In this document: positions 16,839-26,760 of the stretch, one piece after another | How the letters are laid out: each line of letters opens with the position of its first letter | How positions within the stretch are numbered: position 1 is the stretch's first letter | Source: an uncultured Prevotella sp. | Lineage (GTDB): Bacteria; Bacteroidota; Bacteroidia; Bacteroidales; Bacteroidaceae | DNA length: 43,795 bases | Direction: 5' to 3' | Assembly: GCA_905234845.1 (NCBI GenBank) | Contig: CAJOIW010000015.1 | Location: 1-43,795, forward strand | Translations under genes and position numbers: made by a program | Notes under the pieces: model-generated | Databases searched by the model: none | Seen by the model: only the letters and a program-made list of their open reading frames with translations | What the model was told of the DNA's origin: nothing

Positions 16839-18281
16839 ATGAAACGACAGTCGAACAGCAGCAATCTCATCAAGGCATTTGTAGCCATAGGCGATTTTGC
16901 CCTGCTCAATGCCATTCTGTTGTTTTTCCTCTACCGCAAGCCTGACCTCATCCCTCCATTTTTTCAGGAGGCTCCGCGCACAGTATTGCTGGTAGCCAAC
17001 TTGTCCATGGCAATAGCCATGAAGGTGTGTCCCACTATCATTCATCGCAGGCGAATCAAATTTGAGGATTTATTCAAACGCGTACTTACCTTCACGCTAT
17101 TTCACGCCACACTGACATTCCTCTTCATCCGTGTCATCAGCTCTGGCGGTCTGCTGTTCCGCTTCATGTTCATTTTCGCGGCTATCATGCTCGCGGCAAC
17201 CCTCCTTTTACGCCTTATTGAGCGTTTTGTCCTTCGCTACTACCGACTACTTGGACGCAATTCCCGTAACGCAATCTTTGTAGGCAGCGATCCCTCACTC
17301 CTGATGATTTACAAAGAGATGACCGCCGACATGGCTACGGGCTATAAGATTGCAGGCTATTATGCCAATAAGCCGATAGCCGACTGCCCCGATGAGCTTA
17401 AACACCTGGGAAACATTGAAGACCTTAACCGGCAATTAGCGGCCAGTACCGAGGAACAGACTGCCGACGATAGAAAAAAGAACCCCATTGAGGCAGCAGA
17501 GGAAATCTATTGCAGCCTGTCACATGATAACTCGGAACAGATTCTCAACATCATGCGCTTCTGCGACCGCAATGTCGTCCACTTCTACTACGTGCCACGC
17601 ATGTTCGGTAACATGCAGTTGAACCTGAAGCCCGAGCCTTTTGGTGATGTGACTATTTTCACCAATCATCACGAGCCACTCTCACGATTCGAGAACCGGG
17701 TGATCAAACGTTCTTTCGACCTCGTTGTCAGTGCTGTAGTATGTCTTTGCATGCTACCCTTCTTCCCCATCATAGCAGCCATCATCAAGTTACAAAGTCC
17801 TGGACCGATTCTATTCAAGCAAGCACGCACAGGACTGAACGGCAAGACCTTCATGTGCTATAAATTCCGCTCCATGCACATCAACGATGAGGCCGACATG
17901 GCACAGGCAACTCTCGACGATCCGCGCAAATTCGCCTTCGGGCGATTTATGCGCAAGACCAACATCGATGAGTTCCCGCAATTCTTCAATGTGCTACTCG
18001 GCAATATGAGCATCGTAGGGCCACGACCGCACATGCTCCATCATACCGAAGTCTACAGCCAGCTCATTGACAAATACATGGTTCGCCATTTCTCCAAGCC
18101 TGGAATCACCGGTTGGGCACAGGTATCAGGGTTCCGAGGCGAGACCAAAGAATTATGGCAGATGGAAGGACGTATCAAACACGATATCTGGTATATCGAG
18201 AACTGGTCATTCTGGCTCGACATCAAGATAATCTTAAAAACTGCACTCAGCTTGTTCTGGAACGATAAAAACGCATATTAG
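16839..18281 (+). CDS. Exopolysaccharide polyprenyl glycosylphosphotransferase (WcaJ/WbaP type)
   Basis: A 480-residue inner-membrane enzyme that starts a polysaccharide repeat by moving a sugar-1-phosphate onto undecaprenyl phosphate. The N-terminal half has several membrane helices and a Rossmann-like middle. The C-terminal Bac_transf domain (about residues 285-480) shows the family signature: a helix ending in [17 protein letters not shown], then [40 protein letters not shown] and the terminal [12 protein letters not shown]. It opens an operon with rfbA and a Wzc-like kinase. I prefer the ATG at 16839 over the GTG at 16797, which falls in the -7 box. The sugar is unknown. Confidence 0.93.
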   Translation: MKRQSNSSNLIKAFVAIGDFALLNAILLFFLYRKPDLIPPFFQEAPRTVLLVANLSMAIAMKVCPTIIHRRRIKFEDLFKRVLTFTLFHATLTFLFIRVISSGGLLFRFMFIFAAIMLAATLLLRLIERFVLRYYRLLGRNSRNAIFVGSDPSLLMIYKEMTADMATGYKIAGYYANKPIADCPDELKHLGNIEDLNRQLAASTEEQTADDRKKNPIEAAEEIYCSLSHDNSEQILNIMRFCDRNVVHFYYVPRMFGNMQLNLKPEPFGDVTIFTNHHEPLSRFENRVIKRSFDLVVSAVVCLCMLPFFPIIAAIIKLQSPGPILFKQARTGLNGKTFMCYKFRSMHINDEADMAQATLDDPRKFAFGRFMRKTNIDEFPQFFNVLLGNMSIVGPRPHMLHHTEVYSQLIDKYMVRHFSKPGITGWAQVSGFRGETKELWQMEGRIKHDIWYIENWSFWLDIKIILKTALSLFWNDKNAY

Positions 18282-18316
18282 AACTAAGTATTGATATAAG
18301 ATTTGAAAAGAAATAT

Positions 18317-19189
18317 ATGAAAGGAATCGTATTGGCCGGTGGCTCCGGAACTCGTCTATATCCCATTACCAAAGGCATCAGCAAACAGTTGATACCCATC
18401 TTCGACAAGCCGATGATTTACTACCCTATCTCGGCATTGATGAATGCGGGTATTCGCGAGATTCTCATCATCTCCACACCACATGACCTGCCAGGCTTTC
18501 GCCGACTTCTCGGCGACGGTAGCGACATCGGCGTGCGCTTCGAATATGCCGAACAACCTAGTCCAGACGGACTCGCACAGGCATTCATCATTGGAGAAGA
18601 TTTTATCGGTGACGATTGTGTCTGCCTCGTGCTCGGTGACAACATCTTCCATGGTGTAGGCTTCAATGAGTTGCTGCGCCAAAGTGTGGATAATGCAGAG
18701 AAAGACGGGAAAGCCACAGTGTTTGGCTATTACGTGAACGATCCAGAACGTTATGGAGTGGCCGAAATTGACGAAGAAGGCAACTGTCTAAGCATCGAAG
18801 AAAAACCCGCACATCCGCGCAGCAACTATGCTGTGGTTGGCCTTTACTTCTACCCGAACAGCGTAGTAGAAATAGCCAAGAACATCAAGCCTAGCGCACG
18901 CGGAGAACTTGAGATCACATCTGTCAATCAGGAATACCTCAACCGCAGCCAGCTGAAAGTACAGAAACTACAGCGTGGCTTTGCCTGGCTCGACACTGGC
19001 ACACACGACAGCCTGTCGGAAGCCAGCACGTTCATCGAGGTTATCGAGAAACGGCAAGGACTCAAGATTGCATGCCTCGAAGAGATAGCCCTGCAAAATG
19101 GGTGGATAACAAAACAACAAGTACGCAAGCTGGCAGAACCGATGGTCAAAAACGACTATGGCAAATACCTGTTGCGAATTGCAGAATAA
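18317..19189 (+). CDS. rfbA: Glucose-1-phosphate thymidylyltransferase
   Basis: A 290-residue enzyme joining dTTP and glucose-1-phosphate to dTDP-glucose, the first step of dTDP-rhamnose and related sugars. The nucleotide-binding signature [14 protein letters not shown] is at residues 3-16. [15 protein letters not shown] follows at about 23-37 and the metal-binding LGDNIFHG is near 109-116. The length is typical of RfbA. It lies 35 bases behind the initiating transferase. rfbB, rfbC and rfbD are not in this window. Confidence 0.96.
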   Translation: MKGIVLAGGSGTRLYPITKGISKQLIPIFDKPMIYYPISALMNAGIREILIISTPHDLPGFRRLLGDGSDIGVRFEYAEQPSPDGLAQAFIIGEDFIGDDCVCLVLGDNIFHGVGFNELLRQSVDNAEKDGKATVFGYYVNDPERYGVAEIDEEGNCLSIEEKPAHPRSNYAVVGLYFYPNSVVEIAKNIKPSARGELEITSVNQEYLNRSQLKVQKLQRGFAWLDTGTHDSLSEASTFIEVIEKRQGLKIACLEEIALQNGWITKQQVRKLAEPMVKNDYGKYLLRIAE

Positions 19190-19233
19190 TATTAAGACAT
19201 CGAGAATAATAAAAATCAAAATAAAACAAAACA

Positions 19234-21744
19234 ATGGAAGAAAACAAGAATTTAGAACTGGACCAGCTCCAGCAACAAGAAGAGAAGTCGACATTCGACT
19301 TTAAAACCATCTTCACCACTGTGGTGCTTAACTGGAAGTGGTTCCTGCTTTCACTGATTATCTGTCTCGGAGCAGCACTGATTTACCTGCGTTATGCGAC
19401 ACCGATTTATCAGGCACATGCCAAAATGCTCATCAAGGACGAGGAGCAACAAAACATGCGTGGTTCGCGTGCTGCCATGATGGCGGCATCTAACCTTGCC
19501 GAAATGACAAACTCTACCGGTATTGACAATGAGATGGAAGTCTTGAAATCGCGATCGCTGGCCGAAGCCACCGTACGCGACTTGAAGCTTTACGTCAACT
19601 ATCGTACAAAAGGGAAAATCAAGGAAATTCCCATCTACAAATCGCAACCTGTCAGTATTGACCTCGACCCAGGACACCTAGAGAAACTGGAATCTCCTAT
19701 TTCGTTGGTCATTGAGCGCAAAGGGAGCGCATACCACGTGGAAGGCAGTTTCTCCGCTCCATCGGAAGATGGAACAACTGCATATAAAATAAATAAAACA
19801 CTCAACCAACTGCCTGCCACCGTCAGCACAAAGGTCGGCATTCTCTCGTTCAATACAAACGGCACTCGCCCAATGAGAGACGGTGAACAACTAAAGGCTA
19901 CGGTGATGTCGCCGCAAATGATCTCCGGGAAATATGCTGGTGCCCTATCCGTTGCGCAAACAGGTAAACTGACAAGTATTGCCCAGCTTGTATTGACCGA
20001 CGAGATCCCGCAACGCGCCGTGGACTATCTGAAACAACTTGCCGTTTGTTACAATCGCCAGGCCAACGATGACAAGAACGAGGTGGCCATCCGCACAGAG
20101 GAATTTATCAACGGCCGTCTTGAGAAAATCAACGCTGAGTTGAACGCCACTGAGGGCGAGCTCGAAGCCTATAAACGCCGCAACAATATGGTCGAGCTGA
20201 AACTGAATGCTCAGCAGGCCATTGCCGGTGAGAACGCTTATAGTCAAAAACTGGCTGATGCCAACACACAAGTGGCCATCATTAATGACCTGACAAGCTA
20301 CATGAATCAGGCTTCCAATAAATACCAGCCTATGCCTGCCAATGTAGGCCTAAGCGACCAGGGAACCGCCAGCCTCATCAACAAATACAATGAGGTAGCT
20401 CTTGAACGCAAGCGTATGCTACAAAGTGTATCAGAAAATCACCCATCGGTAGCCCCATTAACAGAGCAACTTGAAGAACTCTCCAACGGTATTCGGGGAG
20501 CCATGAATCAGTCGCGCCGCGCATTCGAAATGCAACGCAACAGCGTTGCTTCACAATACGGCAAGTATTCTGGGCAAATCTCAAGTACTCCCGAACAGGA
20601 GCGCATGCTGACACAGATTGGACGCCAACAGGAAGTTAAGTCGGGACTGTACTTGATGCTTCTCCAAAAGCGTGAGGAAAACTCTATCCAACTGGCAGCT
20701 ACAGCTGACAAAGGACGCCTCATCGACCAGCCACAGCGTGGTGGCATGATTTCGCCCAAACGCTCCATCATCCTCGGTGGCGCATTCCTGCTCGGACTTG
20801 CTATTCCTGCACTCGTACTCTTCCTGCTTGAGTTCTTCCGCTACAAGATAGAAGGACACGACGACGTGGCCAAACTTACTAAGTTGCCTATCCTTGCCGA
20901 TGTGGCTGTTGCCAGTGAAACTGCCAAGACCAAGGCCGACATCGTGGTACATGAGAATAAAAATAATCAGATGGAGGAAATCTTCCGCTCTATGCGTACC
21001 AACCTGCAGTTCATGCTGAAAGAGGGACAGAAAGTTGTACTCTTCACATCGAGTACCTCGGGCGAAGGTAAGACTTTCAACGCTGCCAACCTCTCCGTGA
21101 GCTTTGCACTATTGGGTAAGAAAGTCATCCTCGTAGGTCTCGACATCCGTAAGCCACGATTGGCCGAGCTCTTCGAAATCAACGACCACCAGCACGGCAT
21201 TACCCCATTACTGGTCAAGGAGGACCCAACAGAAGCTGAAGTGCGCTCACAGGTTTTACCTTCTGGCATCAACAACAATCTCGACCTGCTACTCGCCGGT
21301 CCCATTCCGCCAAACCCGACGGAGCTCATCGCCCGCAACTCTTTGGAGAAAGTAATGGAAGTTCTCAAAGCTAACTACGACTTCATCGTCATCGACTCCG
21401 CACCCGTTGGGCTCGTTACCGATACCCTACAGATTGGTCGTGTAGCTGACGCTACTGTCTACATGTGCCGTGCCGACTATACACCGAAAGAAAGTTTCAA
21501 CCTTATCAACAGCCTCGCTACCGAGAAGAAACTGCCAAACATGTCCATCGTACTCAACGGTATCGACATGTCGAAGAAGAAATATGGTTACTATTATGGC
21601 TATGGACGCTACGGCAAGTATGGACGCTATGGACGCTATGGTGGCAAATATAGTAGCTATGGTTCCTACGGTAGCTACGGTTCCTATGGCAACTACTCAC
21701 AGTCGAATTACGGCGACAAGAACGACACATCCGTTAAACGTTAA
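19234..21744 (+). CDS. Wzc-like tyrosine-protein kinase and polysaccharide co-polymerase
   Basis: An 836-residue inner-membrane protein that controls polysaccharide chain length and export through tyrosine autophosphorylation. In order: TM1 (about 33-53), a large periplasmic Wzz domain with coiled coils, TM2 (about 510-530), then a cytoplasmic BY-kinase. The Walker A motif (STSGEGKT, about 606-614), Walker A' (VGLDIRKPR, about 634-642) and Walker B (IVIDSAP, about 718-724) are intact. The C-terminal 45 residues are a Tyr/Gly/Ser repeat tail (about 783-826) with roughly 20 tyrosines, the expected phosphorylation cluster. The Wza-like partner is not in this operon; it lies 10 kb away. Confidence 0.95.
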   Translation: MEENKNLELDQLQQQEEKSTFDFKTIFTTVVLNWKWFLLSLIICLGAALIYLRYATPIYQAHAKMLIKDEEQQNMRGSRAAMMAASNLAEMTNSTGIDNEMEVLKSRSLAEATVRDLKLYVNYRTKGKIKEIPIYKSQPVSIDLDPGHLEKLESPISLVIERKGSAYHVEGSFSAPSEDGTTAYKINKTLNQLPATVSTKVGILSFNTNGTRPMRDGEQLKATVMSPQMISGKYAGALSVAQTGKLTSIAQLVLTDEIPQRAVDYLKQLAVCYNRQANDDKNEVAIRTEEFINGRLEKINAELNATEGELEAYKRRNNMVELKLNAQQAIAGENAYSQKLADANTQVAIINDLTSYMNQASNKYQPMPANVGLSDQGTASLINKYNEVALERKRMLQSVSENHPSVAPLTEQLEELSNGIRGAMNQSRRAFEMQRNSVASQYGKYSGQISSTPEQERMLTQIGRQQEVKSGLYLMLLQKREENSIQLAATADKGRLIDQPQRGGMISPKRSIILGGAFLLGLAIPALVLFLLEFFRYKIEGHDDVAKLTKLPILADVAVASETAKTKADIVVHENKNNQMEEIFRSMRTNLQFMLKEGQKVVLFTSSTSGEGKTFNAANLSVSFALLGKKVILVGLDIRKPRLAELFEINDHQHGITPLLVKEDPTEAEVRSQVLPSGINNNLDLLLAGPIPPNPTELIARNSLEKVMEVLKANYDFIVIDSAPVGLVTDTLQIGRVADATVYMCRADYTPKESFNLINSLATEKKLPNMSIVLNGIDMSKKKYGYYYGYGRYGKYGRYGRYGGKYSSYGSYGSYGSYGNYSQSNYGDKNDTSVKR

Positions 21745-21752
21745 TAGAGAAA

Positions 21753-21805
21753 AATAAGTGAGAAAGGAAAAGTATGATTATCACACTTTTCCTTTCTCAC
21801 TTATT
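21753..21805 (+). terminator. 21-bp perfect hairpin after the exopolysaccharide operon
   Basis: Arms at 21753-21773 and 21785-21805 are exact reverse complements (21 bp) around an 11-base loop. It lies 9 bases after the kinase stop and ends 22 bases before the next start codon. There is no strong U-tract after it, so it may be a terminator, an attenuator or an mRNA 3'-end stabiliser. Confidence 0.75.
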
Positions 21806-21827
21806 ACTTTTCACTTATCACATATAT

Positions 21828-22256
21828 ATGACCATTGCAGTTGATTTCGACGGAACTATCGTCGAGCATAAATACCCGGAAATCGGTGAAGAATTACCCT
21901 TTGCCACCGAAACGCTCAAGATGCTCATCAAAGAGCATCACCAGCTTATTCTTTGGAGTGTACGCGAAGGCAAACTACTCGAAGATGCTGTCAACTGGTG
22001 TCGCGACCGAGGAGTAGAATTCTACGCCGTCAACAAAGACTATCCCGAAGAGAAAGTCGAATACAATAACCACTTCTCGCGCAAACTAAAAGCTGACATC
22101 TGGATAGATGACCGCAACATCGGCGGCCTGCCCGGGTGGGGCGAAATCTATCATATGATTCACGACGGAATGACATGGAACGATCTCCTGCGCGAAGCCC
22201 GACAAAAAAGCATGTCAGCAGAACCGCCGAAGAAAAAACACTGGTGGAATAGATGA
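21828..22256 (+). CDS. HAD-like phosphatase (BT0820 type)
   Basis: A 142-residue small HAD-superfamily protein. Motif I is VDFDGTIVEH (residues 4-13), with the two aspartates needed for phosphoryl transfer. A motif II-like segment is ILWSVREG, and the terminal acidic motif is DIWIDDRNIGG. It resembles the compact uncharacterised family typified by BT0820 of Bacteroides. The substrate is unknown. I use the ATG at 21828 because the earlier in-frame ATG at 21774 lies in the loop of a 21-bp hairpin. It overlaps the next gene by 4 bases. Confidence 0.85.
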   Translation: MTIAVDFDGTIVEHKYPEIGEELPFATETLKMLIKEHHQLILWSVREGKLLEDAVNWCRDRGVEFYAVNKDYPEEKVEYNNHFSRKLKADIWIDDRNIGGLPGWGEIYHMIHDGMTWNDLLREARQKSMSAEPPKKKHWWNR

Positions 22257-23353
22257 AAAAATACGATTTGCTCTGCATGCTGATCAGAAGCGCATTATGG
22301 GGAACACCATTACCTATCAAAAAGATGCCTTCCCAAGTTTTCCGTGCCATTATGAATGCAGCAGAGAAGCAAACCGTAACGGGACTCATAGCCCAACTAC
22401 TTGTCAGCAACAACATAAAACTCAGCAAATACGATGCTGTAGAAGCACTCTATCTCATACAACATGCCTCTGACAGAAACCACCAGATTAACCAAGCACT
22501 CATAAAATTAACAAAACTACTTAACGACAACGGAGTCAACTTCATTGTCGTCAAAGGCCAGACCCTTGCGGCACTCTACCCCACCCCCGACACACGACTT
22601 CCTGGAGACATCGACTTCTACTGCGATGCCGATAACTTTTGGCATGCCCGTCAGGTCATAGAAAAGATATGGGATGTAGAATACCATTACGACTCAACCG
22701 ATGTAAAACAGCACATGGCCTTTACCCACGATGAAGTAGAATTTGAGCAGCACCTCATGCTCTGCCACTTCTCCTCACCCACCATCCAACGCAACTTCGA
22801 CCAATATCTCAGCACTGCCAAAACTATTAACATAGACATTGAAGGCCAAGGCATCCCCACCCTCGAGCCAACACTCAACACTCTCTACACCTTCCTCCAC
22901 CTCTACCGCCACCTCATTGGTCTCGGATGCTCTCTGCGCCAGTTCTGCGACCTCGCTCTGCTCCTGCACCACCACCGCAACCTTATCGACCGCAACCGCC
23001 TTGCCGCAATGCTCAACAAGATACAACACACCCGAGCCTTTCGCGCTGTAGGAGCTATTCTCACTGAACATCTCGGATTACCACCCGAAGACTTTCCCCT
23101 TCCCATTACAACCCACGACCGCACCCATGGCGAAGCCCTTCTCCGCATTGTCTTCCAACGTGGAAACTTCGGCAAATACGGACGGCGACATGCCGTACGC
23201 TCAGGAACAGGCTACTACCTCGAAGCCCTCAGCCTAAAGCTCCGACACTACATCCGTTTCTATCCCCTTTCACCAAAAGAGAACCGCGCCCTCCTCACAC
23301 GAAGTATCCCGCAAAAAATATATGCTGCATTCAAGAGGAAAAGTTCTTCTTAA
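22253..23353 (+). CDS. Nucleotidyltransferase-like protein (NTP_transf_5 type)
   Basis: A 366-residue protein with the core GQTLAALYPTP followed by PGDIDFYCD, the paired-acidic motif of the uncharacterised nucleotidyltransferase family often found with capsule and exopolysaccharide genes. The rest is helical, with a His-rich region in the middle. It is probably co-translated with the HAD phosphatase (ATGA overlap) and may modify a glycan or a lipid-linked intermediate; this is inference. Its last 4 bases overlap the end of carB on the other strand. Confidence 0.8.
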   Translation: MKKYDLLCMLIRSALWGTPLPIKKMPSQVFRAIMNAAEKQTVTGLIAQLLVSNNIKLSKYDAVEALYLIQHASDRNHQINQALIKLTKLLNDNGVNFIVVKGQTLAALYPTPDTRLPGDIDFYCDADNFWHARQVIEKIWDVEYHYDSTDVKQHMAFTHDEVEFEQHLMLCHFSSPTIQRNFDQYLSTAKTINIDIEGQGIPTLEPTLNTLYTFLHLYRHLIGLGCSLRQFCDLALLLHHHRNLIDRNRLAAMLNKIQHTRAFRAVGAILTEHLGLPPEDFPLPITTHDRTHGEALLRIVFQRGNFGKYGRRHAVRSGTGYYLEALSLKLRHYIRFYPLSPKENRALLTRSIPQKIYAAFKRKSSS

Positions 23354-26300
23354 TATTCCTTCCACGCCTTAACGTCTATATCCTTGACATCTATGGTACA
23401 AAAAGCTTGGATAAAGGCCGAGGCGAGGCGCGAGTTGGTGATAAGCGGAATGTTGAGGTCGACGGCGGCGCGACGGATTTTATAACCGTTGGTAAGCTCG
23501 CGTGGTGTAAGGTCTTTGGGGATATTGACAACCATATCGATTCTGCGCTGGTGGAGTAAGTCGAGAGCCTGCGGATGTCGGCCCTCGTCTGACGGCCAGT
23601 AGACTCGTGTATTGGCGATGCCGTTGGCCGTCAGGTAGTCGGAAGTTCCTCCGGTGGCATAGAGCTCATAGCCATGCTTAGCAAGTAGGCGGGCAGCGTC
23701 GAGCATCTCGGCTTTCTGCTTGGCTCCTCCGGTGCTAAGAAGCACGGTGTGGCGTGGTATGCGATGGCCTACACTGAGCATAGCCTTGAGCAGGGCGGCG
23801 TGGGTGTCGTCGCCGAGGCATCCAACCTCTCCAGTGGATGCCATGTCGACTCCGAGCACTGGGTCGGCTTTCTGGAGTCGGTTGAAGGAGAATTGTGAGG
23901 CTTTGATGCCTACATAGTCAAGGTCGAAGAGACTCTTCGACGGTGGTTCGACGGGCAGACGAAGCATGACACGTGTGGCAAGGTCTATGAGATTGAGTTT
24001 TAGTACTTTCGACACGAAGGGGAAGGAACGCGAGGCGCGTAGGTTGCACTCAATGACGAGTATGTCGTTGTCACGAGCCATGAACTGGATGTTGAAGGGC
24101 CCGTTGATGTGCAACTCGGCGGCTATACGACGGCTGATGCGCTTGATGCGACGCACGGTCTCGACGTAGATTTTCTGCGGAGGGAACTGTATGGTGGCAT
24201 CACCGGAGTGGACTCCTGCAAACTCGATATGCTCAGAGATGGCATAGGCAAGTATTTCGCCGTCGCGTGCCACAGCGTCCATCTCTATCTCTTTGGCGTT
24301 CTCGATGAACTTGGAAACGACAACGGGATGATCTTCACTGACATTGGCGGCTAGCTGAAGGAATCGCTGTAATTCCTCAGGGTTGGAGCAGACGTTCATG
24401 GCTGCTCCGCTGAGCACGTATGACGGGCGCACGAGTACGGGGAAGCCCACGCGGTCGACAAACTGCTGTATGTGCTCCATAGAGGTGAGGGCACTCCACT
24501 CGGGCTGATTGATGCCGTTGGCGGTGAGCATAGCAGAGAACTTGGCTCGGTCTTCGGCACGGTCGATGTCGGTGGCAGAGGTGCCGAGTATGGGTACATG
24601 CTGGCCGGCGAGGCGCACAGCGAGGTTGTTGGGTATCTGTCCACCTGTGGAGATGATAACACCATGTGGCTGTTCTATATCGACAATGTCCATGACACGC
24701 TCAAAGGTGAGCTCGTCAAAATAAAGACGGTCACACATGTCGTAGTCGGTAGATACAGTCTCAGGATTGTAGTTAATCATCACCGAGGCATAGCCCTCAC
24801 GACGAATGGTGTTAAGCGCCTGAACGCCGCACCAGTCGAACTCCACGCTCGAACCGATACGATAGGCCCCAGAGCCAAGCACGATGACAGATGATGGGCA
24901 TCGGGTGTTGGCTGATGGGGGTTGAGAGTTAGCGGAACTATCCATCATCACCCGATGTCCATCACCTGTCACCTCTATTCCTTGATACGTCAGGTAGAGG
25001 TAATTGGTCTGTGCTGGATACTCGGCTGCCAGGGTGTCGATTTGTCGAACAACAGGCAGTATGCCCATCTGTTTTCGCATCTTGCGTATCTCCAGACCTG
25101 CTTCAGCCATGTTATTAGTCTTTTCTTCAAGTCCTATGGCACGGGCTATCTGGAAATCTGAAAATCCGTAGATTTTGGCTTCCCTCAATAGATGTTGGAT
25201 GTTGGGTGTATGATTTATGATTAATGGTTTATTGCTTATAGCGAGACTTTTTAGCTGCTCATCGATGTCGATGATGTGCTGGAGTTTATATAGGAACCAA
25301 CGGTCAATCTTCGTGAGCTGGTGTATCTGCTCAATGTTATAGCCGGCATGCATGGCCTTGGAAATGGCAAAAATACGTTTGTCGGTGGGTTCACGCAAAG
25401 CAGCATCAAGGTCAGCTATTTCTATTTCCTTGTTCTCTACAAAACCGTGCATTCCCTGCCCTATCATGCGTAGCCCTTTCTGAATAGCCTCCTCAAAGGT
25501 GCGCCCTATGGCCATTACCTCGCCTACCGACTTCATCGACGAGCCGAGCTCACGGTCTACCCCCCGAAACTTCGACAAGTCCCAACGGGGTATCTTGCAC
25601 ACAACATAGTCGAGAGCGGGCTCGAAAAAAGCGGAAGTGGTCTTCGTGACCGAATTCTTCAAATCTTTCAAGCCATACCCCAAACCTATTTTAGCCGCCA
25701 CGAAAGCCAACGGATAGCCAGTTGCCTTCGATGCCAGTGCCGACGAGCGTGATAGACGGGCATTCACTTCTATCACACGATAATCCTCTGACTGAGGGTC
25801 GAGCGCATATTGCACATTGCATTCGCCCACTACCCCTAGATGCCTGATGATGCGGATGGCCAGTGCACGAAGCTTATGATACTCGCTGTTGGTAAGGGTT
25901 TGCGATGGGGCCACCACTATCGATTCTCCAGTATGGATGCCTAGCGGGTCGAAATTCTCCATATTGCACACTGTGATGCAGTTATCGTCACTGTCACGCA
26001 CCACCTCATATTCTATCTCCTTCCAGCCTTTGAGAGACTTCTCTACGAGCACCTGTGGAGAAAACGAGAATGCTTTCTCTGCCAGACGTATAAGTTCATC
26101 CTCATTGTCGCAAAAGCCCGATCCCAATCCACCGAGCGCATATGCAGCCCGAAGTATCACGGGATAGCCCAATTCTGATGCGGCTCGTTTGGCCTCCGCA
26201 ATGTTTTCGCAAGCCTCGCTACTGATGGTTTCCACCCCTATCTCCGACAGACGACTAACGAAGCGTTCGCGGTCTTCGGTATCGATAATGGTTTCTACTG

Positions 26301-26652
26301 GTGTACCGAGCACCCTCACGCCATAACGCTCAAGCACTCCAGAGCGATAAAGCTCTACTCCACAGTTTAATGCAGTCTGCCCTCCAAAGGCCAGAAGAAT
26401 ACCATCGGGACGCTCCTTGATAATAACATGTTCAACGAAACCTGGTTCCACTGGCAGGAAATACACCTCATCGGCCACACCCTCAGAGGTCTGCACCGTA
26501 GCTATGTTAGGATTGATGAGCACTGTCCGCACACCCTCTTCGCGCAAAGCCTTCAACGCTTGTGAGCCAGAATAGTCGAACTCGCCGGCCTCACCTATCT
26601 TCAATGCTCCAGAACCAAGAAGCAATACTGTTTTTATATTCTCGTATTTCAT
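23350..26652 (-). CDS. carB: Carbamoyl-phosphate synthase large subunit
   Basis: A 1100-residue enzyme that makes carbamoyl phosphate from ammonia, bicarbonate and two ATP, feeding pyrimidine and arginine synthesis. It has two homologous ATP-grasp halves, each opening with a VLLGSGALKIGEAGEFDYSG / VIVLGSGAYRIGSSVEFDW type P-loop, and a C-terminal MGS-like regulatory domain (about 960-1100) ending the protein. Length is slightly above the usual 1070-1080. The excess maps to a Ser/Pro/Asn-rich insert between halves (about residues 560-585) encoded by an inverted repeat. It ends in a 4-base convergent overlap. Confidence 0.98.
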   Translation of the reverse strand: MKYENIKTVLLLGSGALKIGEAGEFDYSGSQALKALREEGVRTVLINPNIATVQTSEGVADEVYFLPVEPGFVEHVIIKERPDGILLAFGGQTALNCGVELYRSGVLERYGVRVLGTPVETIIDTEDRERFVSRLSEIGVETISSEACENIAEAKRAASELGYPVILRAAYALGGLGSGFCDNEDELIRLAEKAFSFSPQVLVEKSLKGWKEIEYEVVRDSDDNCITVCNMENFDPLGIHTGESIVVAPSQTLTNSEYHKLRALAIRIIRHLGVVGECNVQYALDPQSEDYRVIEVNARLSRSSALASKATGYPLAFVAAKIGLGYGLKDLKNSVTKTTSAFFEPALDYVVCKIPRWDLSKFRGVDRELGSSMKSVGEVMAIGRTFEEAIQKGLRMIGQGMHGFVENKEIEIADLDAALREPTDKRIFAISKAMHAGYNIEQIHQLTKIDRWFLYKLQHIIDIDEQLKSLAISNKPLIINHTPNIQHLLREAKIYGFSDFQIARAIGLEEKTNNMAEAGLEIRKMRKQMGILPVVRQIDTLAAEYPAQTNYLYLTYQGIEVTGDGHRVMMDSSANSQPPSANTRCPSSVIVLGSGAYRIGSSVEFDWCGVQALNTIRREGYASVMINYNPETVSTDYDMCDRLYFDELTFERVMDIVDIEQPHGVIISTGGQIPNNLAVRLAGQHVPILGTSATDIDRAEDRAKFSAMLTANGINQPEWSALTSMEHIQQFVDRVGFPVLVRPSYVLSGAAMNVCSNPEELQRFLQLAANVSEDHPVVVSKFIENAKEIEMDAVARDGEILAYAISEHIEFAGVHSGDATIQFPPQKIYVETVRRIKRISRRIAAELHINGPFNIQFMARDNDILVIECNLRASRSFPFVSKVLKLNLIDLATRVMLRLPVEPPSKSLFDLDYVGIKASQFSFNRLQKADPVLGVDMASTGEVGCLGDDTHAALLKAMLSVGHRIPRHTVLLSTGGAKQKAEMLDAARLLAKHGYELYATGGTSDYLTANGIANTRVYWPSDEGRHPQALDLLHQRRIDMVVNIPKDLTPRELTNGYKIRRAAVDLNIPLITNSRLASAFIQAFCTIDVKDIDVKAWKEY
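24893..24963. repeat. Inverted repeat inserted in the carB inter-half linker
   Basis: gatgggcatcgggtg (24893-24907) pairs with cacccgatgtccatc (24949-24963), 14 of 15 bases. It encodes an extra low-complexity stretch exactly between the two ATP-grasp halves of carB, keeping the frame. Confidence 0.75.
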
Positions 26653-26760
26653 TATCGTCTTTTATCGTTTAGAGTTGAAAGATATGCTCTCGTACTAAAT
26701 TCTCTAAAGATTTTTTCCTAAAACACCTATCTCTCACATAAAAATCTCGTGATTATTTTT

